The notes beneath the pieces are model-generated. The model had not been told where the DNA came from, did not search any database, and was given only the letters and a program-made list of their open reading frames with translations. From Ascidia mentula (Eukaryota; Chordata; Ascidiacea; Phlebobranchia; Ascidiidae): 64,000 bases of DNA. Location: positions 20,722,001 to 20,786,000 of the forward strand of contig OX387201.1 in NCBI GenBank assembly GCA_947561715.1, written 5' to 3'. The translations under genes were made by a program, and so were the position numbers. The number at the start of each line of letters is the position of its first letter. The stretch's first letter is position 1. Of the stretch, positions 33,871-47,300 are shown in pieces.

Positions 33871-35468
33871 TCTTATTCAAATTGAAATGTTTCCACTCCT
33901 TTTGGAGTCTCAGGAATGAAACAGAGATAATGCAAGTTCACAATTGTTAATGCGAATACAAAACAAAGACGTGAGCAGAAGAATGTGATAAAAATAATGT
34001 AGTGTTGATATTAGTCACAAGAGTAAGTTTTGTAGCTGTTTCAAAACAGGTTTTTGTGTAGTTCGATGGAACGGTTAATGAAACACTTCTTTTCTAAAAT
34101 AGGTCATGCTTTACCATTGCATCGACATTTTCACATGATTGTTTATATCGTTGTCATAGCACCGAAAGCGTGGGTGTGGCGCACCTAGTGGCCATAATTG
34201 AAAGTTAATTATTACGAAGTTTTACAATTGGTTTACATTCTTTGTAACTTCATATGTGGAATTTATTGCAACAAGTTGATTTTTAAGATTCTCCCATCAG
34301 TCTTAGAAGTCAGTTCGCTGAACAGTATAGCTGCCCTTGTAAATGTGATTAAGTTTACACACGGTGTTGACGCTGTCTTTGTACTCACAGTGTCTCTCTT
34401 GCATTTGTACACACGTGAAGCGTGTGGTATTCATTCTTCTGTACCCAAAGTTATCGGTAAGCATTGTGTGTGTTACGTCATAGTGGCGCATTGTAGTTTA
34501 TGTTGCCTGTTTCGTTTAGGTGTGCGACAGTAACTGCTTGGACCGTCTTTGTGGTCCAGAGTTTCCCGGTTCCCAAATAGTTGGTGAGCGTTATGCTGTA
34601 ATTATCTACGTGAAATGTATTTGTTTGACACATTGCCTTCTGTATAGAAACCGTGTTCTAAGGGTCCACGTGTCCTATACGTGTCTTTCGTCTCCTCCGG
34701 ACGTCTGTACCGTCTATACTTCGAATACATTCCATCTTGCGTACGAGTGCGTACTGCACATTCGATAACAAACATAACATCAACTGAGTGGGCGAGTTTG
34801 AGGCCCATTAAAACTGCGGGAATTCCGCCTCGTGTGACGTTCCGCGCCAAGAACCGGGGCGCATTCAACGGACGTTACACTCTGCATCAGGTTTTCAATT
34901 AAAGTCATGCTAGGGAAGAACATAAGAACTCACGTGCGACTTTATGTCAAATGTACTGAACAAATAGGATTTCACAATTAAATGTTACTCAAGTTATATT
35001 AGATTTATGTATCGCAAAAATGGGAAACAAATTATAAAAAATAGTAACGATTGAAGAATGCAATTCATCATAACGTAATTAAATAATTGGGTAAACTCAG
35101 TTTGATCAAATGTACACAAAACAAATATCAACACAACAAAAGGTCATGTTTAATATTTACATCGCAGTAATAAATGCTTAACTGATCGGAACCGGGGGCA
35201 CCCTGGGGTTGTGGATTATTGATTTAAGCGTGTGACAAGTCACAAGGTTTGTGTTTAAAAAACTTCAAATTTCAACATTCTGCCCCAGGCTTGCACAACC
35301 CCAGGGTGCACATTTTCGTGGCGCGAGTCAGACAAAATGACGTAAGAATCTGCATTTTGTCTCGCGCCTCGAAATTTTTTTGCTGCATTCGGGCAACTTT
35401 GAAACGTAAATTCCAATGCGAACCGTTTGTGGCCTTGTAATTATCATGCTTTTTGTCTTTAGTTAAAA

Positions 35469-35723
35469 TTGAAGAAAGATAATTGTTCATGCCTCAGCGG
35501 TTTGGTCTTTCGACAATTTCTACGAAGGAATGTCAACCGTGAAGTTGTCATAAAATACCTTGGTTATTCAGCCACAATTTACACTTCCGTCAGGATTTTT
35601 ATATTATTTGTGGTACAATCTATCCGCGGTGGAGTTAGCATGGACGTGAGCCACAAGCAAAACGTTGCGCGTCATCTTCTCCACTGTGGTGTATGCAGAT
35701 ATCATAGACAATTTAAAACGTGA
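35469..35723 (+). CDS. Candidate small CxxC peptide, V type, copy 2
   Basis: The frame can start at ATG 35469 (84 residues) or enter by splicing after TTGGTTATTCAG at about 35569. It contains the hydrophobic IFILFVVQSI followed by MDVSHKQNVARHLLHCGVCR and the ending YHRQFKT. An AATAAA follows at about 35752. The 3' copy at 39147 is identical in this part. The product is unknown. Confidence 0.3.
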   Translation: MKKDNCSCLSGLVFRQFLRRNVNREVVIKYLGYSATIYTSVRIFILFVVQSIRGGVSMDVSHKQNVARHLLHCGVCRYHRQFKT

Positions 35724-36447
35724 GTTACATCTCTGTGATGTTTGATCCCGAAATAAAAGTGAGAACATGCATACGATGAACAAATTCTCCTTAGTTTGTG
35801 ATCAACGTTGTAATTATCTATATATAGCGTCCTGAAACCCGGTAGAAATAAACATTGCTGGGCTTGCACGCACGTTCAATCTCCTCACCGTGTTTACTGC
35901 AAACTGCTAGTAATTAACATTACTTGCACGCACGTTCAATCTCCTCACCGTGTTTACTGCAAACTGCTAGTAATTAACATTACTTGCACGCACGTTCAAT
36001 CTCCTTACCGTGTTTACTGCAAACTTGTGATCGCAGTATTATAATGACGTTATGCAGTACCTGGTACAAGGCTAATCTCAGGTTGTTTGGTGGGAGACGA
36101 GATTAGAAGATGAAGTAAGCGCTTGGCGCTGCGTGTCGCGTAGTAGCGTTTGCCGCAAAAACTTGAAATTCACAATTGCAAACGCGTTCTTGAAAACACC
36201 TATGTATAAAATTCGGGATGGTTGGACCCAGAATAATAGTTGAATGTGTCTGATATTCTGAATGTAAACGAAGAACAGGAAACATTGCAAACGAATGTCG
36301 TTTTGCGAACACTTTTCAACCACATGTCTGTAAAAAATGTGTAACTTTAATAATGACAAATTTATTGCAAAAATAACCTTGATACAAAGAATTCTGTTTA
36401 ATCTTACCCTCCTGGTATTAAATGCTTAACTCAAGGTATTGACCTGA

Positions 36448-36633
36448 ATGTGGAGTTGTTCTGTCATTAAAAATTACCTGTTTGTGTTACTTTTGTTGGT
36501 TGTGCTGCAAGCGACGATTCAAAATAAAATTTCTCTTGCAAGTAAAACGTTTGCGCATCACCTCTGTTGCGATGTCTGCTCATATCATAGAAAACATGAA
36601 ACATTAAATATTCTGTGCATGGATGCGCGTTGA
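36448..36633 (+). CDS. Candidate small secreted CxxC peptide, U type, copy 2
   Basis: Same 61-residue frame as 33025-33210. Differences lie after the signal core (TIQNKISLAS instead of TIWNKIALAS), and the Cys/His part is unchanged. It is placed once per 3.4-kb unit. The mature region conserves both CxxC cysteines and the YHRK end. Confidence 0.35.
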   Translation: MWSCSVIKNYLFVLLLLVVLQATIQNKISLASKTFAHHLCCDVCSYHRKHETLNILCMDAR

Positions 36634-38892
36634 AATCACCTCATGTTTATTCACATATTTATGATGTCATGCAGTACCTGGTACAAGATTAGTGCTTGGC
36701 GGTGCGTGTCCCGACTGCTGAAAGTAGCAACAACTTCGCCTCATGTGGTTGGGAAGTTACCTGCTGCGTGTTTAGTGGTAATGCAGTTTTTCTATAAAGC
36801 CGGGGGTCTTGCAGCTGTTTGTCCGCATTCAGTTGCCTGGGACAGGAAGGTGTCGAGGGACAGGTAAAGAAAAGTGTTAAGAAATAATACGAGATCTAAC
36901 TAACTTGGATGCAAATTACTTGGGTCGTATTACAAGAAATTGTCGATTAACATTGGTAGCTCACCTTGGCATCAGTTTCCTAACATTTAACATTTATCTA
37001 TGAAGTTAGTCGTAACTGCTTGAGGTAACAACGTTGCTTATCCTCGACAACACGAAGTGTGTACGTCAAAAGTACAACAGGTTATCTTACATTAGAGATA
37101 ATACAAGCCAGAGAATATGTGAAAAATGAATGCAGGAACCGACCTGTGCAGGTCGCGGTGACCGGTGGATCTGTCTTTACAAATCAATATATTATATTCC
37201 TGTGACAATGAGTGAAGCACGATCACCGCTTGTGTGTAATTTTTATTTTTTCTCATAAATAATAATTTCGCCTGTTGGCATCCTCAGTTTCTGTCTTATT
37301 CAAATTGAAATGTTTCCACTCCTTTTGGAGTCTCAGGAATATAACAGAGATAATGCAAGTTCACAATTGTTAATGCGAATACAAAACAAAGACGTGAGCA
37401 GAAGAATGTGATAAAAATAATGTAGTGTTGATATTAGTCACAAGAGTAAGTTTTGTAGCTGTTTCAAAACAGGTTTGTGTGTAGTTCGATGGAACGGTTA
37501 ATGAAACACTTCTTTTCTAAAATAGGTCATGCTTTACCATTGCATCGACATTTTCACATGATTGTTTATATCGTTGTCATAGCACCGAAAGCGTGGGTGT
37601 GGCGCACCTAGTGGCCATAATTGAAAGTTAATTATTACGAAGTTTTACAATTGGTTTACATTCTTTGTAACTTCATATGTGGAATTTATTGCAACAAGTT
37701 GATTTTTAAGATTCTCCCATCAGTCTTAGAAGTCAGTTCGCTGAACAGTATAGCTGCCCTTGTAAATGTGATTAAGTTTACACACGGTGTTGACGCTGTC
37801 TTTGTACTCACAGTGTCTCTCTTGCATTTGTACACACGTGAAGCGTGTGGTATTTAATCTTCTTTCGCCTAAAGTTATCGGTAAGCATTGTGTGTGTTAC
37901 GTCATAGTGGCGCATTGTAGTTTATGTTGCCTGTTTCGTTTAGGTGTGATACAGTAACTGCTTGGACCGTCTTTGTGGTCCAGAGTTTCCCGGTTCCCAA
38001 ATAGTTGGTGAGCCTTATGCTGTAATTATCTACGTGAAGTGTATTTTTTTGACACATTGCCTTCTGTGTAGAAACCGTGTTCTAAGGGTCCACGTGTCCT
38101 ATACGTGTCTTTCGTCTCCTCCCGACGTCTGTACCGTCTATACTTCGAATACATTCCATCTTGCGTACGAGTGCGTACTGCACATTCGATAACAAACATA
38201 ACATCAACTGAGTGAGCGAGTTTGAGGCCCATTAAAACTGCGGGAATTCCGCCTCGTGTGACGTTCCGCGCCAAGAACCGGGGCGCGTTCAACGGACGTT
38301 ACACTCTGCATCAGGTTTTCAATTAAAGTCATGCTAGGGAAGAACATAAGAACTCACGTGCGACTTTATGTCAAATGTACTGAACAAATAGGATTTCACA
38401 ATTAAATGTTACTCAAGTTATATTAGATTAATGTATCGCAGAAATGGGAAACAAATTATAAAAAATAGTAACGATTGAAGAGTGCAATTCATCATAACGT
38501 AATTAAATAATTGGGTAAACTCAGTTTGATCAAATGTACACAAAACAAATATCAACACAACAAAAGGTCATGTTTAATATTTACATCGCAGTAATAAATG
38601 CTTAACTGATCGGAACCGGGGGCACCCTGGGGTTGTGGATTATTGATTTAAGCGTGTGACAAGTCACAAGGTTTGTGTTAAAAAAACTTCAAATTTCAAC
38701 ATTCTGCCCCAGGCTTGCACAACCCCAGGGTGCACATTTTCGTGGCGCGAGTCAGACAAAATGACGTAAGAATCTGCATTTTGTCTCGCGCCTCGAAATT
38801 TTTTTGCTGCATTCGGGCAACTTTGAAACGTAAATTCCAATGCGAACCGTTTGTGGCCTTGTAATTATCATGCTTTTTGTCTTTAGTTAAAA

Positions 38893-39147
38893 TTGAAGAA
38901 AGATAATTGTTCATGCCTCAGCGGTTTGGTCTTTCGACAATTTCTACGAAGGAATGTCAACCGTGAAGTTGTCATAAAATACCTTGGTTATTCAGCCACA
39001 ATTTACACTTCCGTCAGGATTTTTATATTATTTGTGGTACAATCTATCCGCGGTGGAGTTAGCATGGACGTGAGCCACAAGCAAAACGTTGCGCGTCATC
39101 TTCTCCACTGTGGTGTATGCAGATATCATAGACAATTTAAAACGTGA
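38893..39147 (+). CDS. Candidate small CxxC peptide, V type, copy 3
   Basis: An 84-residue frame identical in layout to 35469-35723, with the hydrophobic core and HLLHCGVCRYHRQFKT end. The start is ambiguous, as in the other V copies. Identity between copies 2 and 3 reflects the young age of the tandem array, so it gives little evidence of selection. Confidence 0.28.
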   Translation: MKKDNCSCLSGLVFRQFLRRNVNREVVIKYLGYSATIYTSVRIFILFVVQSIRGGVSMDVSHKQNVARHLLHCGVCRYHRQFKT

Positions 39148-39811
39148 GTTACATCTCTGTGATGTTTGATCCCGAAATAAAAGTGAGAACATGCATACGA
39201 TGAACAAATTCTCCTTAGTTTGTGATCAACGTTGTAATTATCTATATATAGCGTCCTGAAACCCGGTAGAAATAAACATTGCTGGGCTTGCACGCACGTT
39301 CAATCTCCTTACCGTGTTTACTGCAAACTGCTAGTAATTAACATTACTTGCACGCACGTTCAATCTCCTTACCGTGTTTACTGCAAACTTGTGTTCGCAG
39401 TATTATAATGACGTTATGCAGTACCTGGTACAAGGCTAATCTCAGGTTGTTTGGTGGGAGACGAGATTAGAAGATGAAGTAAGCGCTTGGCGCTGCGTGT
39501 CGCGTAGTAGCGTTTGCCGCAAAAACTTGAAATTCACAATTGCAAACGCGTTCTTGAAAAAAACTATTTATAAAACTCGGGATTGTTGAACCCAGAATAA
39601 TAGTTGAATGTTTCTGATATTCTGAATGTAAACGAAGAATAGGAAACATTGCAAACGAATGTCGTTTTGCGAACACTTTTCAACCACATGTCTGTAAAAA
39701 ATGTGTAACTTTAATAATGACAAATTTATTGCAAAAATAACCTTGATACAAAGAATTCTGTTTAATCTTACCCTCCTGGTATTAAATGCTTAACTCAAGG
39801 TATTGACCTGA

Positions 39812-39998
39812 ATGTGGAGTTGTTCTGTCATTAAAAATTACCTGTTTGTGTTACTTTTGTTGGTTGTGCTGCAAGCGACGATTTAGAATAAAATTTCTCT
39901 TGCAAGTAAAACGTTTGCGCATCACCTCTGTTGCGATGTCTGCTCATATCATAGAAAACATGAAACATTAAATATTCTGTGCATGGATGCGCGTTGAA
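39812..39998 (+). pseudogene. U-type small peptide, copy 3, with premature stop
   Basis: Starts with the same MWSCSVIKNY and signal-like core, but TGG has become TAG at about 39884, right after the hydrophobic segment (QATI then stop). The downstream CxxC part is intact in DNA. This copy cannot make the peptide. Confidence 0.5.
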
Positions 39999-41186
39999 AT
40001 CACCTCATGTTTGTTCACATATTCATGACGTCATGCAGTACCTGGTACAAGATTAGTGCTTGGCGGTGCGTGTCCCGACTGCTGAAAGTAGCAACAACTT
40101 CGCCTCATGTGGTTGGGAAGTTACCTGCTGCGTGTTTAGTGGTAATGCAGTTTTTCTATAAAGCCGGGAGTCTTGCAGCTGTTTGTCCGCATTCAGTTGC
40201 CTGGGACAGGAAGGTGTCGAGGGACAGGTAAAGAAATGTGTTAAGAAATAATACGAGATCTAACTAACTTGGATGCAAATTACTTGGGTCGTATTACAAG
40301 AAATTGTCGATTAACATTGGTAGCTCACCTTGGCATCAGTTTCCTAACATTTAACATTTATCTATGAAGTTAGTCGTAACTGCTTGAGGTAACAACGTTG
40401 CTTATCCTCGACAACACGAAGTGTGTACGTCTAAAGTACAACAGGTTATCTTACATTAGACATAATACAAGCCAGAGAATATGTGAAAAATGAATGCAGG
40501 AACCGACCTGTGCAGGTCGCGGTGACCGGTGGATCTGTCTTTACAAATCAATATATTATATTCCTGTGACAATGAGTGAAGCACGATCACCGCTTGTGTG
40601 TAATTTTTATTTTTTCTCATAAATAATAATTTCGCCTGTTGGCATCCTCAGTTTCTGTCTTATTCAAATTGAAATGTTTCCACTCCTTTTGGAGTCTCAG
40701 GAATATAACAGAGATAATGCAAGTTCACAATTGTTAATGCGAATACAAAACAAAGACGTGAGCAGAAGAATGTGATAAAAATAATGTGGTGTTGATATTA
40801 GTCACAAGAGTAAGTTTTGTAGCTGTTTCAAAACATGTTTGTGTGTAGTTCGGTAGAACGGTTAATGAAACACTTCTTTTCTAAAATAGGTCATGCTTTA
40901 CCATTGCATCGACATTTTCACATGATTGTTTATATCGTTGTCATAGCACCGAAAGCGTGGGTGTGGCGCACCTAGTGGCCATAATTGAAAGTTAATTATT
41001 ACGAAGTTTTACAATTGGTTTACATTCTTTGTAACTACATATGTGGAATTTATTGCAACAAGTTGATTTTTATGATTCTCCCATCAATCATTTTGTCGAA
41101 GTTGAGTTGTTTTATGTTTAGAATAAGTTTCTGAGTAAAGTTGAAAATATCAATCAAGCCCAACAGCTCAAAGATGTTTAATATCA

Positions 41187-41220
41187 GATAAATATATTTC
41201 GCCTAAAGAGGCATCATCAG
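41187..41220 (-). ncRNA. Hammerhead-ribozyme-like motif with full core
   Basis: Reverse strand 41220-41187 reads CTGATGA, stem II TGCC/TCTTTA/GGC, GAAA, then a short stem III ATA/TATT/TAT and a C at the expected cleavage site. This is the compact stem III arrangement reported for Penelope-like element and retrozyme hammerheads. Stem I pairing is poor as read by eye, so activity is uncertain. It lies just outside the tandem array, in a 250-bp spacer before the ZP gene. Confidence 0.52.
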
Positions 41221-41345
41221 TTTCTGTGACTGCAGAGTGTATAAATCAGAAGCAACGTAAACATTTAAGTTAACACAAGGTTTATAACTTCTATTACAAT
41301 AACTTCTATTCTCTTCAGTTGTCGATGTCAGGAAAAACATTTGAA

Positions 41346-44300
41346 ATGGAAATTATTTTCCTCTTATGTTTGTTTCGGCATGTTGCAGGTTTTGTGCCAG
41401 CTGCAGGTATTTATATAAAGACATTGTGTTAAAATCGTTATATGTTATTCACGAATATATTAAACGCCATACTTGTGTAGATTTGATGGCGTCCAAATGC
41501 CGACCATCAGCTTATAGTGGACAGAGAACTATTTTCAGCATCTTTTCGTTTTGTCCAACGTTTGAGAAAGGTTTATCCACTGGAAATGATGGGGGAATTG
41601 CTGCAATACATTTGTCCTCCAGATCACTCGGCAACAAGATTTGTTCGGTAAATATGTCCGCTCTGTAGTTCTGCTCAACCAACCTTAACTTTGAGTTGTG
41701 GGAGATCTTGTGCTTACGTGAACCAAACTTATTACAACAAGTTTATGAATATTCCTGTTCGCAACTGCAAGATATAAAAATAATTAGCGTGACGATAAAT
41801 TCTAACGTTATTTTTGCGGATCGAATATTGTACTTTAACATTTGTGGCATTTTTTAATTATCTGTATAATTTATTCAGGCGTCAGTGGTTGAATTCTTTT
41901 CTGATAATGATAATAAAACAACCTGAAAGCGAACCATAGAAATAACTGACTAATGCGTTTAGAGGGCAAATACCGGTATGTGGAACAGGGAAATCCCTAT
42001 TTTTCATACTAGTTATTTGTATGTTTTGTTATATTGTAGGTTTTCGAAGGAAAATTCGGACCCGGTGACATGACAGGAGCCTTGTTAGGAGAGTTTACTG
42101 GTGATGGAAGTGCAACAGGAATTGTGAAATCGGATACAGGTTTCATGTATTTATATTGTTGGACGATGAAAGGCATTCCTTCTGTGACTTTTCCCTTCGT
42201 TGCATTCATGGAAGGTAAGAAACGTAAAACCAAACAATGTAAGAAACAAGCAGGAAATGTATTTGAATATCATAAATCGATTAAAGTTAAGATGCAACGG
42301 CATTCGGCCAACTTTCAGTTTAATTTAATTTCTACAAACTCATGCAAGTACGTAAAATACGAAATGTTGTTTAGTTAACAAACAATCTTGTGATTCGGAG
42401 TTGAACGTGGACGATCTTCCAACAACTCTTGTTCTTCCAACTTCGAGCGATGGGAACTTGTTACAATACCTAGCTTGTAATTATACTGTGACAAGCCCAG
42501 TGAGATGTAATTTCACAATATCTGCTTCCTCTGTTAGCCCTAGGTTTGAAGGCCCTGACGGACTCTATGTAAGCTGCATTCTGAAAGTTTTCGTGACTGC
42601 CATTATAGAGACGTTGTTGTTATCTTTGATATAAAACAAACTAAGTTCATTTGATCTCCTGTACCTTGTTGTTGGATAGATTTTATCCGATGATCCTTCA
42701 CATACTGGGGTAATTGATGGCGGGGATCAAATAATAAAACTTCAAGCCCGAAGAATTAATATTCAAATATTCGTATATGACTCTGACACTCCTCCTCCTT
42801 CAATCAGCATAAGCTCAGGTTTGTATTATATCAAGTTCGAGAATAATGTGAGGCAGAAGTAATGAAGTGGGTTGAACAAGTTGAGCAACCGATCATATAA
42901 AGAGACTTAAACACAAACCGATTACATAATTTAAAAATGCGGACACTGTGTAGTGCACAATGCTTGGTGTGTGTGGATGACGTAGTTATTATGTGTCTGA
43001 CTTATGGAATTTTCAAACAAATATTTTTCATACAAGTTTGTGTTTAATTACACCCTGTTCTCACGGGGAAAGTTATGTGTCACCATAAGCACTTTCACTA
43101 CATGGCTTTGCCTATGATATTACGCACTTCTTGTGTTTGCAAGATTTTGCTTGACATTTCGATGCAAAGCTAACTCTGTGATGGTCAGCTGCTTTCATTT
43201 TTAAAACTTCCAGTAATTAATGTAAACATAATAGTCAGAAAGATTAACTGAGAATATAAATTGAGACGAAATAAGGTTTATTGACCCAGGAATATTTTTG
43301 CACTAAAATCAAAGTAGTTTAAAACAGGAAAAGTGAAACTAGAATATTATTTTATATTCAGATTGCAAGATGTATAACGAAAAGGAATGCAACTCAAATT
43401 CTATCAAGTTAAAGTAAGACTTAAAACTTATAAAAATTGCTAGAGGAATAAATATTTTTTTCATGAATTTGTTACTTTGAATTCATCCAAACTAAACCAA
43501 AACAATGATATAAAATTTCTTTGTTTTAGTTATAAGTTTTGTTGCTTGCATGAAATTTGTTTTGATAAAACTTCAGTTAATCTAAAATAATAAACAAGTT
43601 ATGATGAGTAATCACAATCTCATTCAGATGTCGGTCATCCGAACTTTTCTAACTGATTATAAATATAAACGACATCTTACACATCTATTATTTTCTTCTA
43701 TTGCTTTTTTATAGGTTATAAATTAGCGACGTATTTTACAACATCAAGTTCACCAATCTTATGGTTATTTAAACAACTTTTATTCCAGTGTCAGTTCCTA
43801 TGGGTTAAGAGCATTGGATGCAAGTGGAAAAGATATTTTGTATATTTCAAATCGTCCCATGACAAGTCTTGATTGTCTCCCTGGAAGTTGTAAAGCTGCA
43901 GCGAAAGATCCTGTTTTCCAATTTGAACTGGGCGCGTGTTCTTCAACTCTGGAGGTATTTGTATTTAGTGAAGAAATATTATCCGATGTACATCTGAATT
44001 TATTAAATCTGGCAGTAACTGAACTGGTCCACAATACAGTTAATAATAACATGGTTATTACATAGAAATGTGGGGTTGTTCAGTAGCAGAAAACAAACTA
44101 CTGTCGCCCCCCTTAGAGCGACCGAGGGATACGACTGCGTCTCGGGCGTCGCACCCAAAGGGCCCGACTGAGTCTCGATGGCAATTCGGCCTCGTAGGCA
44201 ACTTGCCTACTCTATCTCAAGGTTACTGTTGGAGTTAAATAACTCCTTTACACAAGTCTGTGCGTCTTCTAAGTAGTCTAACTCCCGGCTAAACACATAC

Positions 44301-47300
44301 GTCCACCAAGCTTCAAACCAGTCCAAAGGTGTTCATAAATCCGTTTATTGTCGATAATCCAGTAAAGTAATACAGCACACAGCACAGAAGTTTATTTGAC
44401 TTTGTTTATGATTTCAGTTATATATATGGCTTTATGGCCTAAATGTCGTGGTTTATGACACAAGTTTAATGTCGCTGCCTCTGCAGGCTAGCATTTTTTC
44501 ACATGCTACTGACGCCGCTTTGTTGGACATCACAACATGGGCATTCGTTGAACGCGTGATTACAATGACTTTGGTTTTAACTCCCGGCTTGGTTTTAACA
44601 TAAATTAGCTGTAAGTTTTAGGGCCTTTTTTCTTTGTAAACATGTGTTGTGCAGCGACACTACTGATGCAACCTGAGTCAATAGATAAGTTTCGTGTAAG
44701 AGGTGATTTCCATTAACTTAACTTACTTTGCACGTTAATGATGTCATCGTCGTTAGAGTTGTTGACCTATTTTCAAAGCGATAATATTTGACTTCACTCA
44801 CAACTTAAGGCGTCACTCATGTTATGAAAAGTTAAAATGATAAGCAGCGTAATATGTGAGTGCACGTATGATAAGTTGCGATTTTCTTGATATTTGCTCT
44901 GAATTACTTTCGAAGAAAAGTAAAATCAACCTAAGTTTTGTAAACGAACTTAGCAATTAGGCATATTAATCTTGAATAAGACAAAGCATGTCATAAACCT
45001 TTAAAAAACATATAAAAATTTTCATTATCGACCAACTGATCAGAGCATAATCTTCATTATTAATTATTCCAACAAAAATATACTTTACATGTTTTTTCGA
45101 AGAAATCCCAAAGCAACGTAAGCATCATGTACCAAGTTCGCAATTACAAATTTACCACTCAAGTTGTGAGACGGAGATCTTACAATCCACACTTGGAAAT
45201 ATCGTGCTTTATTTCGGAAATATTAAACAGAGATATCAAAACTGCTTCTAGAGCAATGTCAACTAAACTGTACGCATTGTAATTTAATTACTTTTTTAAT
45301 TTGGTGACATTTATGCTTTTGTTGAAACTTAACAGGAAAGAAAGTTATCTGACTTCACATCGTAGTGTCGGGAATATTACGATCAGATTTGAGTTGTTTA
45401 GTGACGAGCAAATGAAAAATCCACTCAGATCAAATTCAATCGTCCAAGTTCCAAACTTCGTTTACGCTAAGGTTGATTCGGCCAGTGGAAGTGGAAAGTT
45501 TCACACATCTCTAAGGGTATGTTTGTTCAATAATAATTTGAAATAAATATGTATCAGTGCATTATTAAGGCTCTGCTGGTCATAAGTTAAGTCTTAGAAG
45601 TGTGGCCTGAAATACACATATATGCGTTCACACACGGTAAAAATTTTATGCTAAATAAATAAATTCATTGATGAATTCCTCGAAGTCAAGTTTGTGAATA
45701 AATTAACTTTTAATACAAAAACTTTGTTGACCATTCTACTCCTTTATTACTAAACTTACGTCATAAGTTATGTAGGTGGACTGGATTATTGGCTGGACCT
45801 AAATGCGCTCGTTGTTGTTGGCTGACAAAGCGTTGTTTATTTATGTATGGTTTCTATTAGATATATTAGGAATTTTTTTCATATGATTTGTGCAAGGATT
45901 CCATGTTTAGCCACTGTTTTAATGAAACTCTGTTTGTCAGTTAAAATCGTGCTGGGTCAGCAACATGGATTCTGATGAAGGAGGTTTGATACATGAACTC
46001 ATCACAGAAAGGTAAAATGTCGACGAAAAAAACCTTCCAAATACATTCCTGTCAATTATGTTCAAGTGAAAGTGAATTAAGAATGCCAGAAAACATAAGC
46101 ACGAAACTTCACATATTTCCAACCTTACCCACTATTTCTCATTTAAATTCAGTGTTTTTTCTACTTCTATTTCATGCCACAATATTAACACAGGTCTATA
46201 GAAATTTGTTTTATTCTTGCTCAAAATGTTTGATGGCATCTTATTAGAGATTTGTTCGTGTTAAAATATAAAAAGTTTACAGATAAAATCATATTATCGC
46301 AGTTGCAAAGTCGTCCACGAGATGGAGTCTGAAGATTCAATCGTAATTTTGAGAAACTACCAAAGCACTTTCGGATCCTTTAAGTTTCGCTCATTCGTGT
46401 GGAACAACGTGCCTGTGAACGAACAATCACTGTACGCTCACTGTTACGTGCAATTATGCGACAACACTTCTGATGGTTGTCAACAACCGGTGAGGTTTTG
46501 TATAGACAGTAAAATTGACTCTTTCTTCCTTGGCAGAATTACGTACATAGTAACATATTAGCTGTCCTACACAAGAACAAAACTGATTTTACGAAAAAAT
46601 ACTCACACAATTTTCAATCGAATAATCTTGATAAGCTTCTGGATTTATTTACAAATTTTCAGAGTTTTATTATGAAAACGCAAAACATTTATTCATGTGT
46701 GTTTCACAGGATTGCTCACAAAGACGTGAACGGCGATCAGTGGATGCGGATATAGAAGAGATTTTAACGGTTGGACCATTCTACGTTTCAGCTCAGGATT
46801 TGTGTGGAAAGGTGAGTAGATGCATTTAAGCTCTCGGTATATAGCATAGAGCCGTACTTAGTTGTACATCACGTTATATACTAAACGAAAAACAGATTAA
46901 CTAATCTTCAAAAACACGTAAGCAGCTAAGTTAGTGAAAGGTCCAGTGTGTATTGGTGCGTTCGTATATTTAGTTTTACACATAAACTACTAACAGGGTT
47001 ATCGATCCACAGTCTACCGGGGCAGTCATCAGTAATTCAGTTTGTTAATTTTTTTGTGCTATTTTTTTGGTTGTACAAATACTCCAGTCTGTTGTCTAGT
47101 CTGTATCATAAATATCTTTTATTGTAGGAAAATGGTGGATGCACAGATTTCTGCAACGAAGAACTTGGAGTTGTCCAATGTTCTTGTTTTAAAGGCCGCT
47201 ATCTCGGGAATGACGAAAAAACTTGCATTGGTGAGAACTTATATCTTTCGCTATTTGAATATCGTCTGATCCGATTTAAGGCTGCAACTTTTGAGGAACA

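Larger units (their letters stand above)
32642..41088 (+). repeat. Tandem array of a 3.42-kb unit (U and V halves)
   Basis: U halves at about 32642-34302, 36065-37725 and 39429-41088 alternate with V halves at 34303-36064 and 37726-39428. The period is 3,423 bp, or 3,364 bp where one 60-bp minisatellite unit is missing. Copies are nearly identical. U and V are themselves related: both contain ATGCAGTACCTGGTACAAG, a following GCTTGGCGGTGCGTGTC-like piece, and a small peptide frame ending in CxxC-x-Y-H-R. So the array grew from a smaller ancestral unit. Several 70-90 residue frames are open on both strands in V (for example 34520-34768 and 34602-34868), with no recognised product. Confidence 0.92.

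Noticed and set aside
34520-34868. Overlapping 82- and 88-residue frames on both strands of the V unit
   Set aside because: Open on both strands in a GC-richer patch, no known domain, and identical between copies because the array is young. No evidence of translation.
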